A stretch of DNA of 64,000 nucleotides. Source: Nostoc sp. FACHB-110 (GTDB taxonomy: Bacteria > Cyanobacteriota > Cyanobacteriia > Cyanobacteriales > Nostocaceae). Each line of letters begins with the position of its first letter. The stretch's first letter is position 1. Below the pieces are notes generated by a model. That model saw only the letters and a program-made list of their open reading frames with translations. It made no database searches and was not told the DNA's origin. Where the stretch lies: positions 120,498 through 184,497 of the forward strand of contig NZ_JACJRU010000012.1 in assembly GCF_014697425.1 (NCBI RefSeq), given 5' to 3'. Below, one piece after another: positions 8,779 through 17,669 of the stretch. Both the position numbers and the translations under genes were made by a program.

Positions 8779-10937
8779 TGCTAAGAAATGAGATGGTTTT
8801 TGTCTCACGCAAAGGCGCAAAGGCGCAAAAAAGAGTTTCTCAGAGTTCTATTTGTATTGTTGTTTGTTTATGGTTGATGATAGTGCCAAAAGTTGCGATC
8901 GCTCAATCATCCCCCACAGCCTTACGAGTTATAGTCAACAGTAACCAAGACGGACAAATACAACCAGACGACAAACTCACCTTACGCGAAGCCATTGCCT
9001 TAGTAAACGGTAATCTCCCCGTAGAAAAACTGAGTACCCAAGAAAAAGCGCAGATACAACCCAGCAACGACAACGCGCGAATTGAATTTAACTTACCGCC
9101 AAATCAAACCACTATCCAACTACAACAGGAACTACCACCCCTAGCCACACCAAAATTAATCATAGACGGTACTAGCCAACCAAGTTACGATGTTTCCCGT
9201 TCAGCAACGGCGGAAATTGCCATTCCTCAACCAATAGTCACCATTACACCCGCCGCCAACCAAGAGATATTGCGTGGTTTTACGATAGTCGCTGATAATG
9301 TGCAGATTCACGGTTTAAGTATCTACGGTTTCCGTTCCCTGAACCAAGGCGCAACCTTAACCACACCGCCAGCCGATATTTTTATTTCCCATCGCTTACC
9401 GCCTCCCAATACCCAACAGCAACAACCACCAAACAGTAATTTTCCCTTTGGAGACAAAGACATTCCCCCCAAAGGCGTGGTAATTGAAAACAACTGGTTA
9501 GGCATTACCCCAGATGAGAAAATGCCAGAGAACACCTCAGCCTTTGGTGTCTACGTTTTCAACAGCACCGGCACAACAATCAGACGTAACCGTATTTCTT
9601 ACCATGAAGGTAGTGCAATTATTACCTCAGTACGCGCCGAAAATACCTTGATGACAGAAAACATAATTGTTGGTAATGGTATAGCTGGAATGCCTGATGC
9701 TGTGAGGTTAGAAGGCGTAATTGCCAATTCCCAACTGCAAGGAAATTTAATTTGCGGTAACGATGGGGCTGGTGTTTATTTATTCAAGCCCACAGGTAAC
9801 GTCAAAATTCACAATAACCGCATCACCTTTAACGGTAGACGTTTGCGCCGCGCCGCAGTTTACTTAATGGGTAACGCAAATCAAGTCAGCGATAACGAAA
9901 TTCGCCACCAAACCGGGCCAGGAGTAGCGGTGACAGCATTTGGGACTCATGGTAGTTTTGGTAGTGCGATCGCTAACATCATCCAAAATAACAAGTTTAG
10001 CGACTTAGAAGGCTTAAGTATTGACCTTAACACCCAGCAACAACTAAATATCAGTGACTTTCAACGAGGAGACGGCCCCAACCCCAAACGCAACAGCCCT
10101 AACCGCAGACTTGAAACAGCAAACGGCGCGGTAAATGCACCAGAATTTGCCAGTTCTCAATTATTGCTAGTAAACGGTCAAGCCTTAATTAGCGGTCAAG
10201 CCGACCCTGGTACTCAAGTGCAAATATATCGCGTCCAGGGAAACGAGAACTACGGCCCCTTAAGTGAACCACTCACAACCTTAACTACCGATGAAAAAGG
10301 TAACTTTAGCAGTAGTTTAGCAGGTTTGCGGTCTGGGGAGAGAATAAGTGCGATCACCACCCATCCAAAATACGGCACATCCGAACCAGCCTATAACGCC
10401 ATCATCACAGACCCCTCTGCACAAAATAACTCACCCTCTCCCACGCCAACGCCACCGCCCAAATGTGTCAGCGCCCCCCTACCACCCCAACCAACCCCAC
10501 AACCCGAACCAAAACCAGAACCCATCCGGCTCAAAGTCCCCCGCATCATTCACTTTGCCTTAGATAAAGACTTCATCAGCCAAGAAAGCAGCACAGTCCT
10601 CAACCAAATTGCCCAAGTATTACAACAATATCCCTTCATTGTCATTGAAATTGAAGGTCATACCGATATTCGCGCTAGTGATGCCTACAACTTAGACCTA
10701 GGCAAACGCCGCGCCATATCCGCTAGAAATTACCTCCTAAAACAAGGCATTGCCGCCGAAAGAATGACCATTCGATCCTTTGGCGAAAAACAACGCAGAA
10801 CCTCCGGTAACACCGTCATCGATACAGCCAGAGATAGACGAGTAGAAATAATTTTCAAAGATACCAGAGGACTAGAAATCATCCTTGAAGAACAAGAGAA
10901 AGACTTACAAATAGAAGCCATCGGAGGCGGCAGGTAA
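8778..10937 (+). CDS. Exported right-handed beta-helix protein with C-terminal OmpA peptidoglycan-binding domain
   Basis: About 719 aa. The start ATG (8778) shares a base with the TGA of the barrel gene (TGATG); a GTG one codon earlier is possible. After a repeat-derived N-terminal segment (SRKGAKAQ) comes a signal peptide ending VAIAQSS. Then a CSLREA-like start (LTLREAIALVNGN) leads into a parallel beta-helix (about 150-430; NRISYHEGSAI, NRITFNGRRLRR). A Pro-rich linker precedes a clear OmpA domain (about 600-705): EIEGHTDIRASDAYNLDLGK, SARNYLLKQGI, DRRVEIIF. OmpA domains hold proteins to peptidoglycan in the periplasm, so this is likely the cell-wall anchor or partner of the barrel. Substrate of the beta-helix part is unknown. 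Confidence 0.82.
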   Translation: MLRNEMVFVSRKGAKAQKRVSQSSICIVVCLWLMIVPKVAIAQSSPTALRVIVNSNQDGQIQPDDKLTLREAIALVNGNLPVEKLSTQEKAQIQPSNDNARIEFNLPPNQTTIQLQQELPPLATPKLIIDGTSQPSYDVSRSATAEIAIPQPIVTITPAANQEILRGFTIVADNVQIHGLSIYGFRSLNQGATLTTPPADIFISHRLPPPNTQQQQPPNSNFPFGDKDIPPKGVVIENNWLGITPDEKMPENTSAFGVYVFNSTGTTIRRNRISYHEGSAIITSVRAENTLMTENIIVGNGIAGMPDAVRLEGVIANSQLQGNLICGNDGAGVYLFKPTGNVKIHNNRITFNGRRLRRAAVYLMGNANQVSDNEIRHQTGPGVAVTAFGTHGSFGSAIANIIQNNKFSDLEGLSIDLNTQQQLNISDFQRGDGPNPKRNSPNRRLETANGAVNAPEFASSQLLLVNGQALISGQADPGTQVQIYRVQGNENYGPLSEPLTTLTTDEKGNFSSSLAGLRSGERISAITTHPKYGTSEPAYNAIITDPSAQNNSPSPTPTPPPKCVSAPLPPQPTPQPEPKPEPIRLKVPRIIHFALDKDFISQESSTVLNQIAQVLQQYPFIVIEIEGHTDIRASDAYNLDLGKRRAISARNYLLKQGIAAERMTIRSFGEKQRRTSGNTVIDTARDRRVEIIFKDTRGLEIILEEQEKDLQIEAIGGGR

Positions 10938-10957
10938 AAGGTGACAGAGTTAAAAGT

Positions 10958-11050
10958 TAGGACTTACGCAAAAAATCTCTCAAACTCTCATTCCTCCGCG
11001 AACTCTGCGCCTCTGCGGTTCGTTATTCCGTAGCTCATACGTAAGTCCTA
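10958..11050. repeat. MITE-like element with 13-bp terminal inverted repeats (copy 2)
   Basis: TAGGACTTACGCA (10958-10970) and TACGTAAGTCCTA (11038-11050) bound a 93-bp segment. The interior, read in reverse, matches copy 1 at 725-844 (TGAGAGTTTGAGAG, GCAGAGTTC). It separates the OmpA gene from the glycine-rich surface gene. Confidence 0.8.
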
Positions 11051-11148
11051 AGTTATTTACTAATGTCCTAACCACTGCTATCAATCAAAACTTACACAAA
11101 AACCCTCTTTAACTCTTATACCTTTGCGCCCTTTGCGGTTGATTTAAA

Positions 11149-13830
11149 ATGCTAAAATCCCACCATTCTCACAACCATCTTCTTAAACTCATCCGTAGTA
11201 TCACCCTCATCCTCACTACCCTCAGCTATCAAAGCCTAATATTACTCACCCAAACACCAGCCACAGCCCAAGTCACACCCCAATTATGTGCCACCCCTGG
11301 CAAAGATGGCCCCAGCAGCTTAGGTGGCATCATCAACACCTACTACCCTGGTGCGACAAATACAACCGTTGCCGCAGGTTCAACCTCAATTCCTGTCGGT
11401 GCAATTAACCCCAACGGTTCTACCACCCCCATTACAGCTGGTGATTTGTTGCTCATCATCCAAATGCAAGGCGCAGATATTAACTCCAGCAACACAGATA
11501 GTTACGGTAATGGAGTTTCTGGCGGTGGCAACAATAGCAATCTTAACCTTGCTCCCGCAACCACAGGGGCTAGTGGCAACCTCAACAATGCCAACTTCAC
11601 CGCAGGTAATTACGAATACGTTGTTGCAACCGGGCCAATATCTGGCAGTTCCATCCCCATTCAAGGCATCAATGGTGGAGGACTAATTAATTCCTACAGC
11701 AATACCCCATTTGGAACTCAAGGACAAAGAACCTATCAAGTTATCCGCGTACCGCAATATTCCAGTGCCACCATGAGTTCTAGCCTCACCGCCGCACCTT
11801 GGAACGGTGCTTCAGGGGGAATTTTAATTTACGACGTTGCAGGCAACCTAAATTTAGGAAGCGCCACTGTAGATGTTAGTGGACGTGGTTTTCGCGGTGG
11901 TGCAGGTCGTCAGCTAACTGGTGGTAGTGGTACTAATACAGATTACGTAACTTTATCAACCAACAATGCCAATGGTTCTAAAGGAGAAGGTACTGCTGGC
12001 ACACCTCACTATGTACTAAACTCAGCTACCATCTCAGCCATTGACACTGGTGTTGAAGGCTATCCTGGTGGGAGTTACGGCCGTAGCTCACCCGGTAATG
12101 CTGGTGGTGGTAGCACTGATGGTAGACAATCTAACAACACGGAAAACTCCGGTGGTGGTGGCGGTAGTAATGGAGGTGCAGGCGGTCTAGGTGGTCGTTC
12201 TTGGACATCTGGTTTATTTGTTGGTGGTTTTGGTGGCGCTAACTTTCCGGCTACTAGCAGTCGTGTTGTCTTAGGTGGTGGTGCAGGCACAACAAATCAG
12301 GCAACTAGCGCAACTATAGGTGTTCCGACCAATGGTATTGCTAGTAGTGGTGCTAATGGTGGCGGTATGGTATTAGTTCGTACTGGCAGTGTCAGTGGTA
12401 GCGGCACTATTAATGCTAATGGAGCCACCGCTTTTGATGTGCGTCAGGATGGTACTGGCGGAGGCGGTGCGGGTGGTAGCGTGGTCGTGGTGGCTGCCAA
12501 TAATAACCTTACTGGTTTAACCGTAAATGCCAGAGGCGGTAATGGTGGCAATGTCAAATTTAGCAACGTCAATCAACCTTTTGATGGTGCGCATGGCCCT
12601 GGTGGCGGTGGCGGCGGTGGTGTTGTTTTTACTAGTGCCGGTGCTAGTGTTAACGTTACTGGTGGGCAAAGCGGTACAGCAAAAGATCCGGTTGATCCCA
12701 CTGACCCTTATTTTGGTGCTACCGCAGGAACAGGCGGCATCAGCCAAGGTGTTGGTACTATCCCTGGTGCGAATTCTGGTGCAGAATGCATTCCCCAGCT
12801 AACTATTACTAAAACCACCAGCACGCCAGGGCCAATTATCAAGCCCGGTAAGGCAACTTATACTATCACTGTTGCCAATGCAGCTAACCGAGCAACTGCT
12901 ACCAATATTGATATCACCGATCCTTTGCCTAGTGGTTTTAGTTTTGATGGCTCTGTTGCTCCGACTGTGACTTTGAATGGTGGCGCAACACGCACTAGTG
13001 TGAATAACCCAACTGCTGGTGCAACGACATTGAATTTTGGCAACTTTAATATTCCCGGTGGTGCAAGTGTGCAAATTACCTTTACTACTGATGTGGCTGC
13101 GACTGTGCCTGATGGAGTGTATAACAATGGTGCTACGGCTACTTATCTTGACCCCACTCGCACTACAGTCAATGGAAGCACAAGTGTTAGTTATGACCCA
13201 GCCACTACAGGAGAGGAGGTAACGGTAAGTTCTGCAACACCGACACCGACACCGACACCAACACCAACTCCAACACCAACACCAACTCCAATCCCAACTC
13301 CTATCTTTCGGTTACGAGGTGTGAAAAGAATTACAAACATAGTGAGAAATGGTCTGCCTTTAAGTGGTGTGAACTTTGGTAGTTTTATTGACGATCCCAA
13401 TGATCAAAATGATAATGCCTCTGACTGGTCTCAACTTCCACCTGTAGGAATTACTAGTCTTAGTCCACAATTGGCCTTACAAAGTGGGGATGAAGTTGAA
13501 TATACAATTTACTTTCTTGCAGATGGCAACCAGCCAATACAAAATGCGAGATTTTGTGACCCAATTCCTACTGGTACAACTTATATTAGCAACAGCTTTG
13601 CTTCTGCTAGTGGTATTTTGGTCAATTTAGCTAATACAACTACAGCAAAAACTAATGCTAATGATAGCGATGATGGTAGTTTTTTCTCGCCTTTAGCACC
13701 TTTAAGTACGAATAATGTTTGTCCTAATCAGACTAATCCCACAGGTGCGGTAGTAGTAAATTTTGGTACTCTCAATTATTTATCTGGCACTAATTTTGGT
13801 TTTGTGCGCTTCCGTGTCCGAGTTGATTAG
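11149..13830 (+). CDS. Glycine-rich exported surface protein with DUF11 domains and a Pro-Thr linker
   Basis: 893 aa, with a signal peptide (about 15-41, ending TPATAQ). Residues about 42-230 are a beta-rich domain; about 235-545 are very glycine-rich and look like a beta-helix or filament (GGGGAGGSVVVVAANNN). About 550-690 is a DUF11 domain (LTITKTTSTPGPIIKPGKAT, ITDPLPSGFSF). A (PT)n linker (about 696-725), encoded by an ACACCGACACCA-type tandem tract at 13237-13293, leads to a second DUF11-like domain with a Cys pair (ARFCDPIP ... NNVCPNQ). No membrane anchor is visible at the C-terminus. It follows the three-gene surface operon in the same direction but after about 210 bp that include a MITE, so it may have its own promoter. 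Likely secreted or cell-surface; role unknown. Confidence 0.75.
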   Translation: MLKSHHSHNHLLKLIRSITLILTTLSYQSLILLTQTPATAQVTPQLCATPGKDGPSSLGGIINTYYPGATNTTVAAGSTSIPVGAINPNGSTTPITAGDLLLIIQMQGADINSSNTDSYGNGVSGGGNNSNLNLAPATTGASGNLNNANFTAGNYEYVVATGPISGSSIPIQGINGGGLINSYSNTPFGTQGQRTYQVIRVPQYSSATMSSSLTAAPWNGASGGILIYDVAGNLNLGSATVDVSGRGFRGGAGRQLTGGSGTNTDYVTLSTNNANGSKGEGTAGTPHYVLNSATISAIDTGVEGYPGGSYGRSSPGNAGGGSTDGRQSNNTENSGGGGGSNGGAGGLGGRSWTSGLFVGGFGGANFPATSSRVVLGGGAGTTNQATSATIGVPTNGIASSGANGGGMVLVRTGSVSGSGTINANGATAFDVRQDGTGGGGAGGSVVVVAANNNLTGLTVNARGGNGGNVKFSNVNQPFDGAHGPGGGGGGGVVFTSAGASVNVTGGQSGTAKDPVDPTDPYFGATAGTGGISQGVGTIPGANSGAECIPQLTITKTTSTPGPIIKPGKATYTITVANAANRATATNIDITDPLPSGFSFDGSVAPTVTLNGGATRTSVNNPTAGATTLNFGNFNIPGGASVQITFTTDVAATVPDGVYNNGATATYLDPTRTTVNGSTSVSYDPATTGEEVTVSSATPTPTPTPTPTPTPTPTPIPTPIFRLRGVKRITNIVRNGLPLSGVNFGSFIDDPNDQNDNASDWSQLPPVGITSLSPQLALQSGDEVEYTIYFLADGNQPIQNARFCDPIPTGTTYISNSFASASGILVNLANTTTAKTNANDSDDGSFFSPLAPLSTNNVCPNQTNPTGAVVVNFGTLNYLSGTNFGFVRFRVRVD

Positions 13831-14815
13831 GGCTAAGGGTTGATAATTATAACTTTGAGAGGATTTACTGGCTCAGGCAAAAAATTATTGCTGAATTCCT
13901 ACTTAATAGGAAAAATTGTCATTGTACTCAAAAGTATTGAAATGTATAAAGGAAGATAAGCGCTTACTTTGCTTGTTTAGCAATGACGGCTGTCGGAATT
14001 TAGCTTTGTGACTTAGCGAGTTTGAGATCATTGAAGAATTAATGGCTGTACAGGCATTTTATTCAGTTTTTTATCAAAATTTACCAGCGATCGCTCAAGA
14101 TATCGAAAATGTTAAGTATTCAGGAGTCATAAGCCAAGCGTCAGAATGTGAGAAAATTTCATCACATTCTTCAGGGTAATAATAGACTCTCTATCCTCAA
14201 CTACTCTTAACTTCTGACTTCTGAGTTCTGTTTGCCGAATCCTGAATCAAAAATTACTTGAATTTTTCACTATTCCCATCAATTCAAATAACAGTGATAT
14301 AATATCACACTGATTAATCATCATTTGGGATATTTATGTCAAGATATTTTATTAATGCTCATCTTTACGAGTAAGTTTATACATTAAATACTATTAATAG
14401 GCATATCATCTGCTACTCCTTAAATAGGTATAGTAGTTATAAATGAATGACAAATAAATTACTCTTACTCTCTCTTCTCTGATACCACTCCTGCGTCTAA
14501 AAATCAATCTAATTGCTATATTTTCCAGTCAAGTAGAACGCAGTTTGACTTTATTACTTGATACGTGTAACATTCAATTAAAATTTAAAATTTCTATGAA
14601 ATAATCAAAACCTAACAAAGTTCTTGCGTAAAATGTTACAATCTCCAAAAATAAATGCTCAGTACTAACTGCCTGTTAAATAAAAGTGTCAAAAAATAAA
14701 TTCTTTGGGAATTACAGTCAGGAGTAGCACATATATGTATGGAGATTCAATAATTCAATATTTAGAAAAATACTGGAAAATTTCTGCAAGACTTAACAAA
14801 ATTTATACTTAACTC
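13831..14815. other. Intergenic region, no supported gene
   Basis: About 985 AT-rich bases. A 46-codon frame at 14041 lacks a ribosome site or family resemblance. An odd-centred dyad GTGATAT-A-ATATCAC lies at 14294-14308, and an ACATATATGT palindrome at 14729-14738 is about 78 bp before the glycosyltransferase start. Confidence 0.55.
14729..14738. promoter_or_regulatory. ACATATATGT palindrome upstream of the WcaI-like gene
   Basis: A 10-bp perfect palindrome, repeated and extended to 12 bp (TACATATATGTA, 16346-16357) upstream of the next plus-strand gene. Both are followed within about 15 bases by TGGAGATT. A shared operator is an inference. Confidence 0.3.
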
Positions 14816-16111
14816 ATGCAAATTCTGATTTATTCCTATAACTACCATCCAGAGCCAATTGGAATAGCACCTTTGATGACTGAACTAGCAGAAGGGCTAG
14901 TGAAGCAAGGTCATGAGGTCAGGGTAATTACAGGAATGCCCAACTATCCACAGCGAGAAATTTATCCTGAATATCAAGGTAAGTGGTACGTTACAGAAAA
15001 AGTTAATGGAGTCACAATTCAACGCAGTTACTTGCGGATTAAATCAAAACCAAATTTAATCGATAGGTTGTTATTAGAGTTAAGTTTTATTATTACCAGT
15101 TTACCGCAAGCGATTAAAGGTAAACGACCAGATGTCATTCTCCTGACGATTCCACCTTTGTTAGTCACACTGCCAGCAGCTTTGTTAGGAAAAATATACA
15201 ACTGTCCAGTAATTTTGAATGTCCAGGATATCTTGCCAGAAGCAGCGGTGCGCGTTGGCTTAATGACCAACAAATGGATGATTCGATTTTGCGAAGTTTT
15301 AGAAAAATTTGCTTATAAAAATGCCCAAACCATTAGCGTTATTGCTGATGGTTTTTTAGAAAATTTGCTCAAAAAACAAGTACCTGCCAAAAAAATTGTT
15401 TGTATTCCTAATTGGGTAAATGTTAATTTCATTAGCCCGCTCCCAAGGGAGAATAATCCTTGGAAAATTACTCATCAATTAGATGGGAAATTTGTGGTGA
15501 TGTATTCTGGCAATATAGCACTGACGCAAGGCTTAGAAACGGTAGTTGCGGCTGCGGCTTGTTTACGTCACATTCCTCATATTACTTTTGTCATTGCAGG
15601 GGAAGCGATCGCACTGGCCAGATTACAGCAGTATTGTTTATCTTGTGGGGCGGATAATGTTTTACTGTTGCCATTACAACCCCGCGAACAACTTCCACAA
15701 ATGCTAGCCGCAGCGGATGTAGGTTTGATTGTGCAAAAGCGAAATGTGATTTCCTTTAATATGCCTTCTAAAATTCCCTTGCTGTTAGCTAGTGGTCGTC
15801 CCATCATTGGTTCAGTACCTGCTAGTGGTACAGCAGCCACAGCAATTAAAGAAAGCGGTGGTGGGATAATTGTCGAGCCAGAATCAGCCCAAGCTTTAGC
15901 TGATGCAGTGTTGCAGTTATATCACAATCAGCACCTAGGGGAGCAGTTAGGTAAGAAGGGCAGACAATTTGCTCTAGAGCATTATGCTTTTGAACAGGCA
16001 ATAACCAGGTATGAAACTGTATTTATGGATGCGATTTCTAAACGCAGATCACCAGGCGATCGCGTTTTAAAATTAAAGTCTCAAAAATCAGTAGTCGATG
16101 TTTGTAAATAA
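14816..16111 (+). CDS. WcaI-type GT4 glycosyltransferase
   Basis: A 431-aa retaining glycosyltransferase of the GT-B fold, close to WcaI (colanic-acid fucosyltransferase) homologues common in cyanobacterial exopolysaccharide loci. The N-terminal domain carries the classic opening ILIYSYNYHPEPIGIAP and ITGMPNYPQREIYPEYQGKW; NVQDILPEAAVRVG follows. The C-terminal nucleotide-sugar domain has VVMYSGNIALTQGLETVV, a switch GLIVQKRNVISFNMPSKIP and GGGIIVEPES. It probably acts at the cytoplasmic face of the membrane on a lipid-linked exopolysaccharide precursor. The gene stands alone, with no wzx/wzy nearby. The sugar transferred is not predictable. Confidence 0.85.
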   Translation: MQILIYSYNYHPEPIGIAPLMTELAEGLVKQGHEVRVITGMPNYPQREIYPEYQGKWYVTEKVNGVTIQRSYLRIKSKPNLIDRLLLELSFIITSLPQAIKGKRPDVILLTIPPLLVTLPAALLGKIYNCPVILNVQDILPEAAVRVGLMTNKWMIRFCEVLEKFAYKNAQTISVIADGFLENLLKKQVPAKKIVCIPNWVNVNFISPLPRENNPWKITHQLDGKFVVMYSGNIALTQGLETVVAAAACLRHIPHITFVIAGEAIALARLQQYCLSCGADNVLLLPLQPREQLPQMLAAADVGLIVQKRNVISFNMPSKIPLLLASGRPIIGSVPASGTAATAIKESGGGIIVEPESAQALADAVLQLYHNQHLGEQLGKKGRQFALEHYAFEQAITRYETVFMDAISKRRSPGDRVLKLKSQKSVVDVCK

Positions 16112-16345
16112 GTAGCCTCGCGTCTGAAGTTAAATATTTTTTGTCTCGGGCAAAGATGCCAATAAAAGCACAAAAACAACAGCTTTTGGTCATATCTAAA
16201 GGTTTACATCGCAAATCTTAGAGATATGACTGATTGGTAATTACAACATAAAGCTTAAAAACAGTAATTATTTTGTTACAAGTGTTAACGCTTAATGCAA
16301 ATTTGTGATTGGTTTCAATAAAGAATTGTATTACTTGTAAAACAG

Positions 16346-16357
16346 TACATATATGTA
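16346..16357. promoter_or_regulatory. TACATATATGTA palindrome upstream of the small gene at 16412
   Basis: A 12-bp perfect palindrome 55 bp before the start codon; its core repeats the site at 14729-14738. A TATACT element (16362-16367) lies just after it and could be a -10 box, which would put the palindrome over the core promoter. Confidence 0.3.
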
Positions 16358-16411
16358 TTTATATACTGGAGATTAATTTCCACAGCGTGCAAATTGCACC
16401 AGGAGGTTCCA

Positions 16412-16612
16412 ATGGTTCACACTTTTGAAGTGTTGGTTGATATTAAGGAATATGCCGATCAAGCCAACAATACCTATCAATGCGGAACGTCAAGATACGA
16501 GATTAACGCTGAGTCTAGAGAAAAAGCCGATGGGATGGCACGAATTCAAGCTAGAAGCGAACATCCAAGATGCACTGAGTATGATGTGAGAGTAACCAGG
16601 CTACTCAGATAA
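16412..16612 (+). CDS. Small conserved protein of unknown function (66 aa)
   Basis: The start is set by a perfect AGGAGG (16401-16406) 5 nt before ATG 16412; the longer frame from a TTG at 16394 would run through that site. The 66-aa product (MVHTFEVLVDIKEYADQANN...) is soluble, charged and rich in Arg/Glu, with two Cys (TYQCGTS, HPRCTEYD). It reads like a compact alpha/beta protein with an opening beta strand and ends VRVTRLLR. I do not recognise a named family. The strong ribosome site suggests good expression. No operon partner: the gene before is about 300 bp away and the gene after is on the other strand. Confidence 0.72.
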   Translation: MVHTFEVLVDIKEYADQANNTYQCGTSRYEINAESREKADGMARIQARSEHPRCTEYDVRVTRLLR

Positions 16613-16901
16613 ATTAAGCCCTGAATTCAACGACAAATTTTGTTCTCATTATTAAATTTTCGCTGTTTGTCAATATTATAAAAAGAGACTAGATGCTAGA
16701 GGTTAGGGACTAAAAGAACTTTAGATTTTGGATTACCGATTTTAGATTGAAAGATGATCCTAATTTAAAATCCTAAATTCAAAATTGATTCTGGCAGCAC
16801 TTTTTTTAAGTTAACTACTCATGAGAAAAAACTCCAATCAAACATGAGCAACTTTCTTCTCTAGACCCTAGCCTCTAATCTCTAACCCCGATTTTTTATC
16901 A
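16613..16901. other. Repeat-bearing intergenic region
   Basis: Holds inverted copies of a TAGAGGTTAGGGACTA-type motif (about 16690-16711 and, reversed, about 16861-16889) around TTTTAGATT/AATCCTAAAT-type repeats (16721-16785). A similar TTTTAGATT set recurs at 55390-55455. No gene is seen. Confidence 0.5.
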
Positions 16902-17582
16902 CTATCGCTGTTGAGATTTTTGCAATAAATACATCACTAACTGTTCGCCTGCGGTGTCGATATGTTTTTTTAATAGCCGCACAGCAGTTTTATTATCCTG
17001 TTTTTTGCAAGCATCTAACAGTTGATAGTGTTCTTTTTGCGATCGCTCTTGATAATCCATTTGTGCCATCTGTACTCGCACATAGCGATCAATATTTACG
17101 TGCAAATTTTTCACCATCGTTAATAGTCGCGGACGTTCTGCACTGGCGTAAAGTGTAGCGTGAAATTCCCAATTGAGTTGCGCTAATAAACCTGCATCGG
17201 TGGTTTGATCTGCGGCTTCGAGAATTACTGCTGCTTTTTCTAAATCGGCTGTGCTGAGTTTTGGTATTGCTAACTGCATCGCTTTGACTTCTAAAGCACT
17301 GCGAATCTCACAAATTTCTTGCGCTTCACTTGCAGTGAGTACCGATACCATCGCGCCACGATTGAGATGCAGTGTCACTAAACCTTCTGCCTCTAATTGG
17401 CGCAATGCTTCCCGCACCGGAATGCGACTCACACCAAATTGTGTGGCGATTTCATCTTGTCTGAGAGATTGCCCTTCGTGAAAAATGCCGCGCAAAATCG
17501 CTTCCCGCAAGGCATCGGCAATTAAATCGGGAGTGCTGCGTTGTTGTTGCAGCAAGTTAGCCGCTAAATCATTTAAGTTCAT
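16902..17582 (-). CDS. GntR-family (FadR/FCD subfamily) transcriptional regulator
   Basis: 226 aa. Residues about 12-75 form the winged helix-turn-helix: LREAILRGIFHEGQSLRQDEIATQFGVSRIPVREALRQLEAEGLV spans it, with the highly typical VSRIPVREALRQLE. Residues about 85-215 are the all-alpha FCD ligand domain (EICEIRSALEVKAMQLAIP, WEFHATLYASAERPRL, with His residues where FCD proteins bind metal or carboxylate ligands). The gene is divergent from leuA, 87 bp between starts, and that gap holds two TTGTATACAA palindromes, the kind of site this subfamily binds. It most likely controls itself and leuA. The effector is unknown; a branched-chain intermediate or organic acid is a reasonable guess. Confidence 0.9.
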   Translation of the reverse strand: MNLNDLAANLLQQQRSTPDLIADALREAILRGIFHEGQSLRQDEIATQFGVSRIPVREALRQLEAEGLVTLHLNRGAMVSVLTASEAQEICEIRSALEVKAMQLAIPKLSTADLEKAAVILEAADQTTDAGLLAQLNWEFHATLYASAERPRLLTMVKNLHVNIDRYVRVQMAQMDYQERSQKEHYQLLDACKKQDNKTAVRLLKKHIDTAGEQLVMYLLQKSQQR

Positions 17583-17587
17583 ATTTT

Positions 17588-17603
17588 ATATTGTATACAA
17601 TAT
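17588..17603. promoter_or_regulatory. GntR operator 1 (16-bp perfect palindrome)
   Basis: ATATTGTATACAATAT is a perfect palindrome starting 6 bp from the regulator start codon. It shares TTGTATACAATATCCAAA with site 2 as a direct repeat. Confidence 0.8.
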
Positions 17604-17610
17604 CCAAAAA

Positions 17611-17622
17611 ATTGTATACAAT
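17611..17622. promoter_or_regulatory. GntR operator 2 (12-bp perfect palindrome)
   Basis: ATTGTATACAAT lies 47 bp before the leuA start. Its centre is 21 bp from that of site 1, two helical turns, so two dimers could bind on the same face of the DNA. Confidence 0.8.
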
Positions 17623-17669
17623 ATCCAAAGTAACAAAACATCATTCCCCTAATTCCCTGGGAGACAGTT

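Noticed and set aside
12075..13400. Minus-strand frames rich in Pro/Ala or GVGVG opposite the glycine-rich surface gene
   Set aside because: Low-complexity antisense of Gly and Pro-Thr repeats; no start signals.
14041..14181. Short frame starting MAVQAFYSVFYQ
   Set aside because: About 46 codons, weak upstream signal, no family resemblance.
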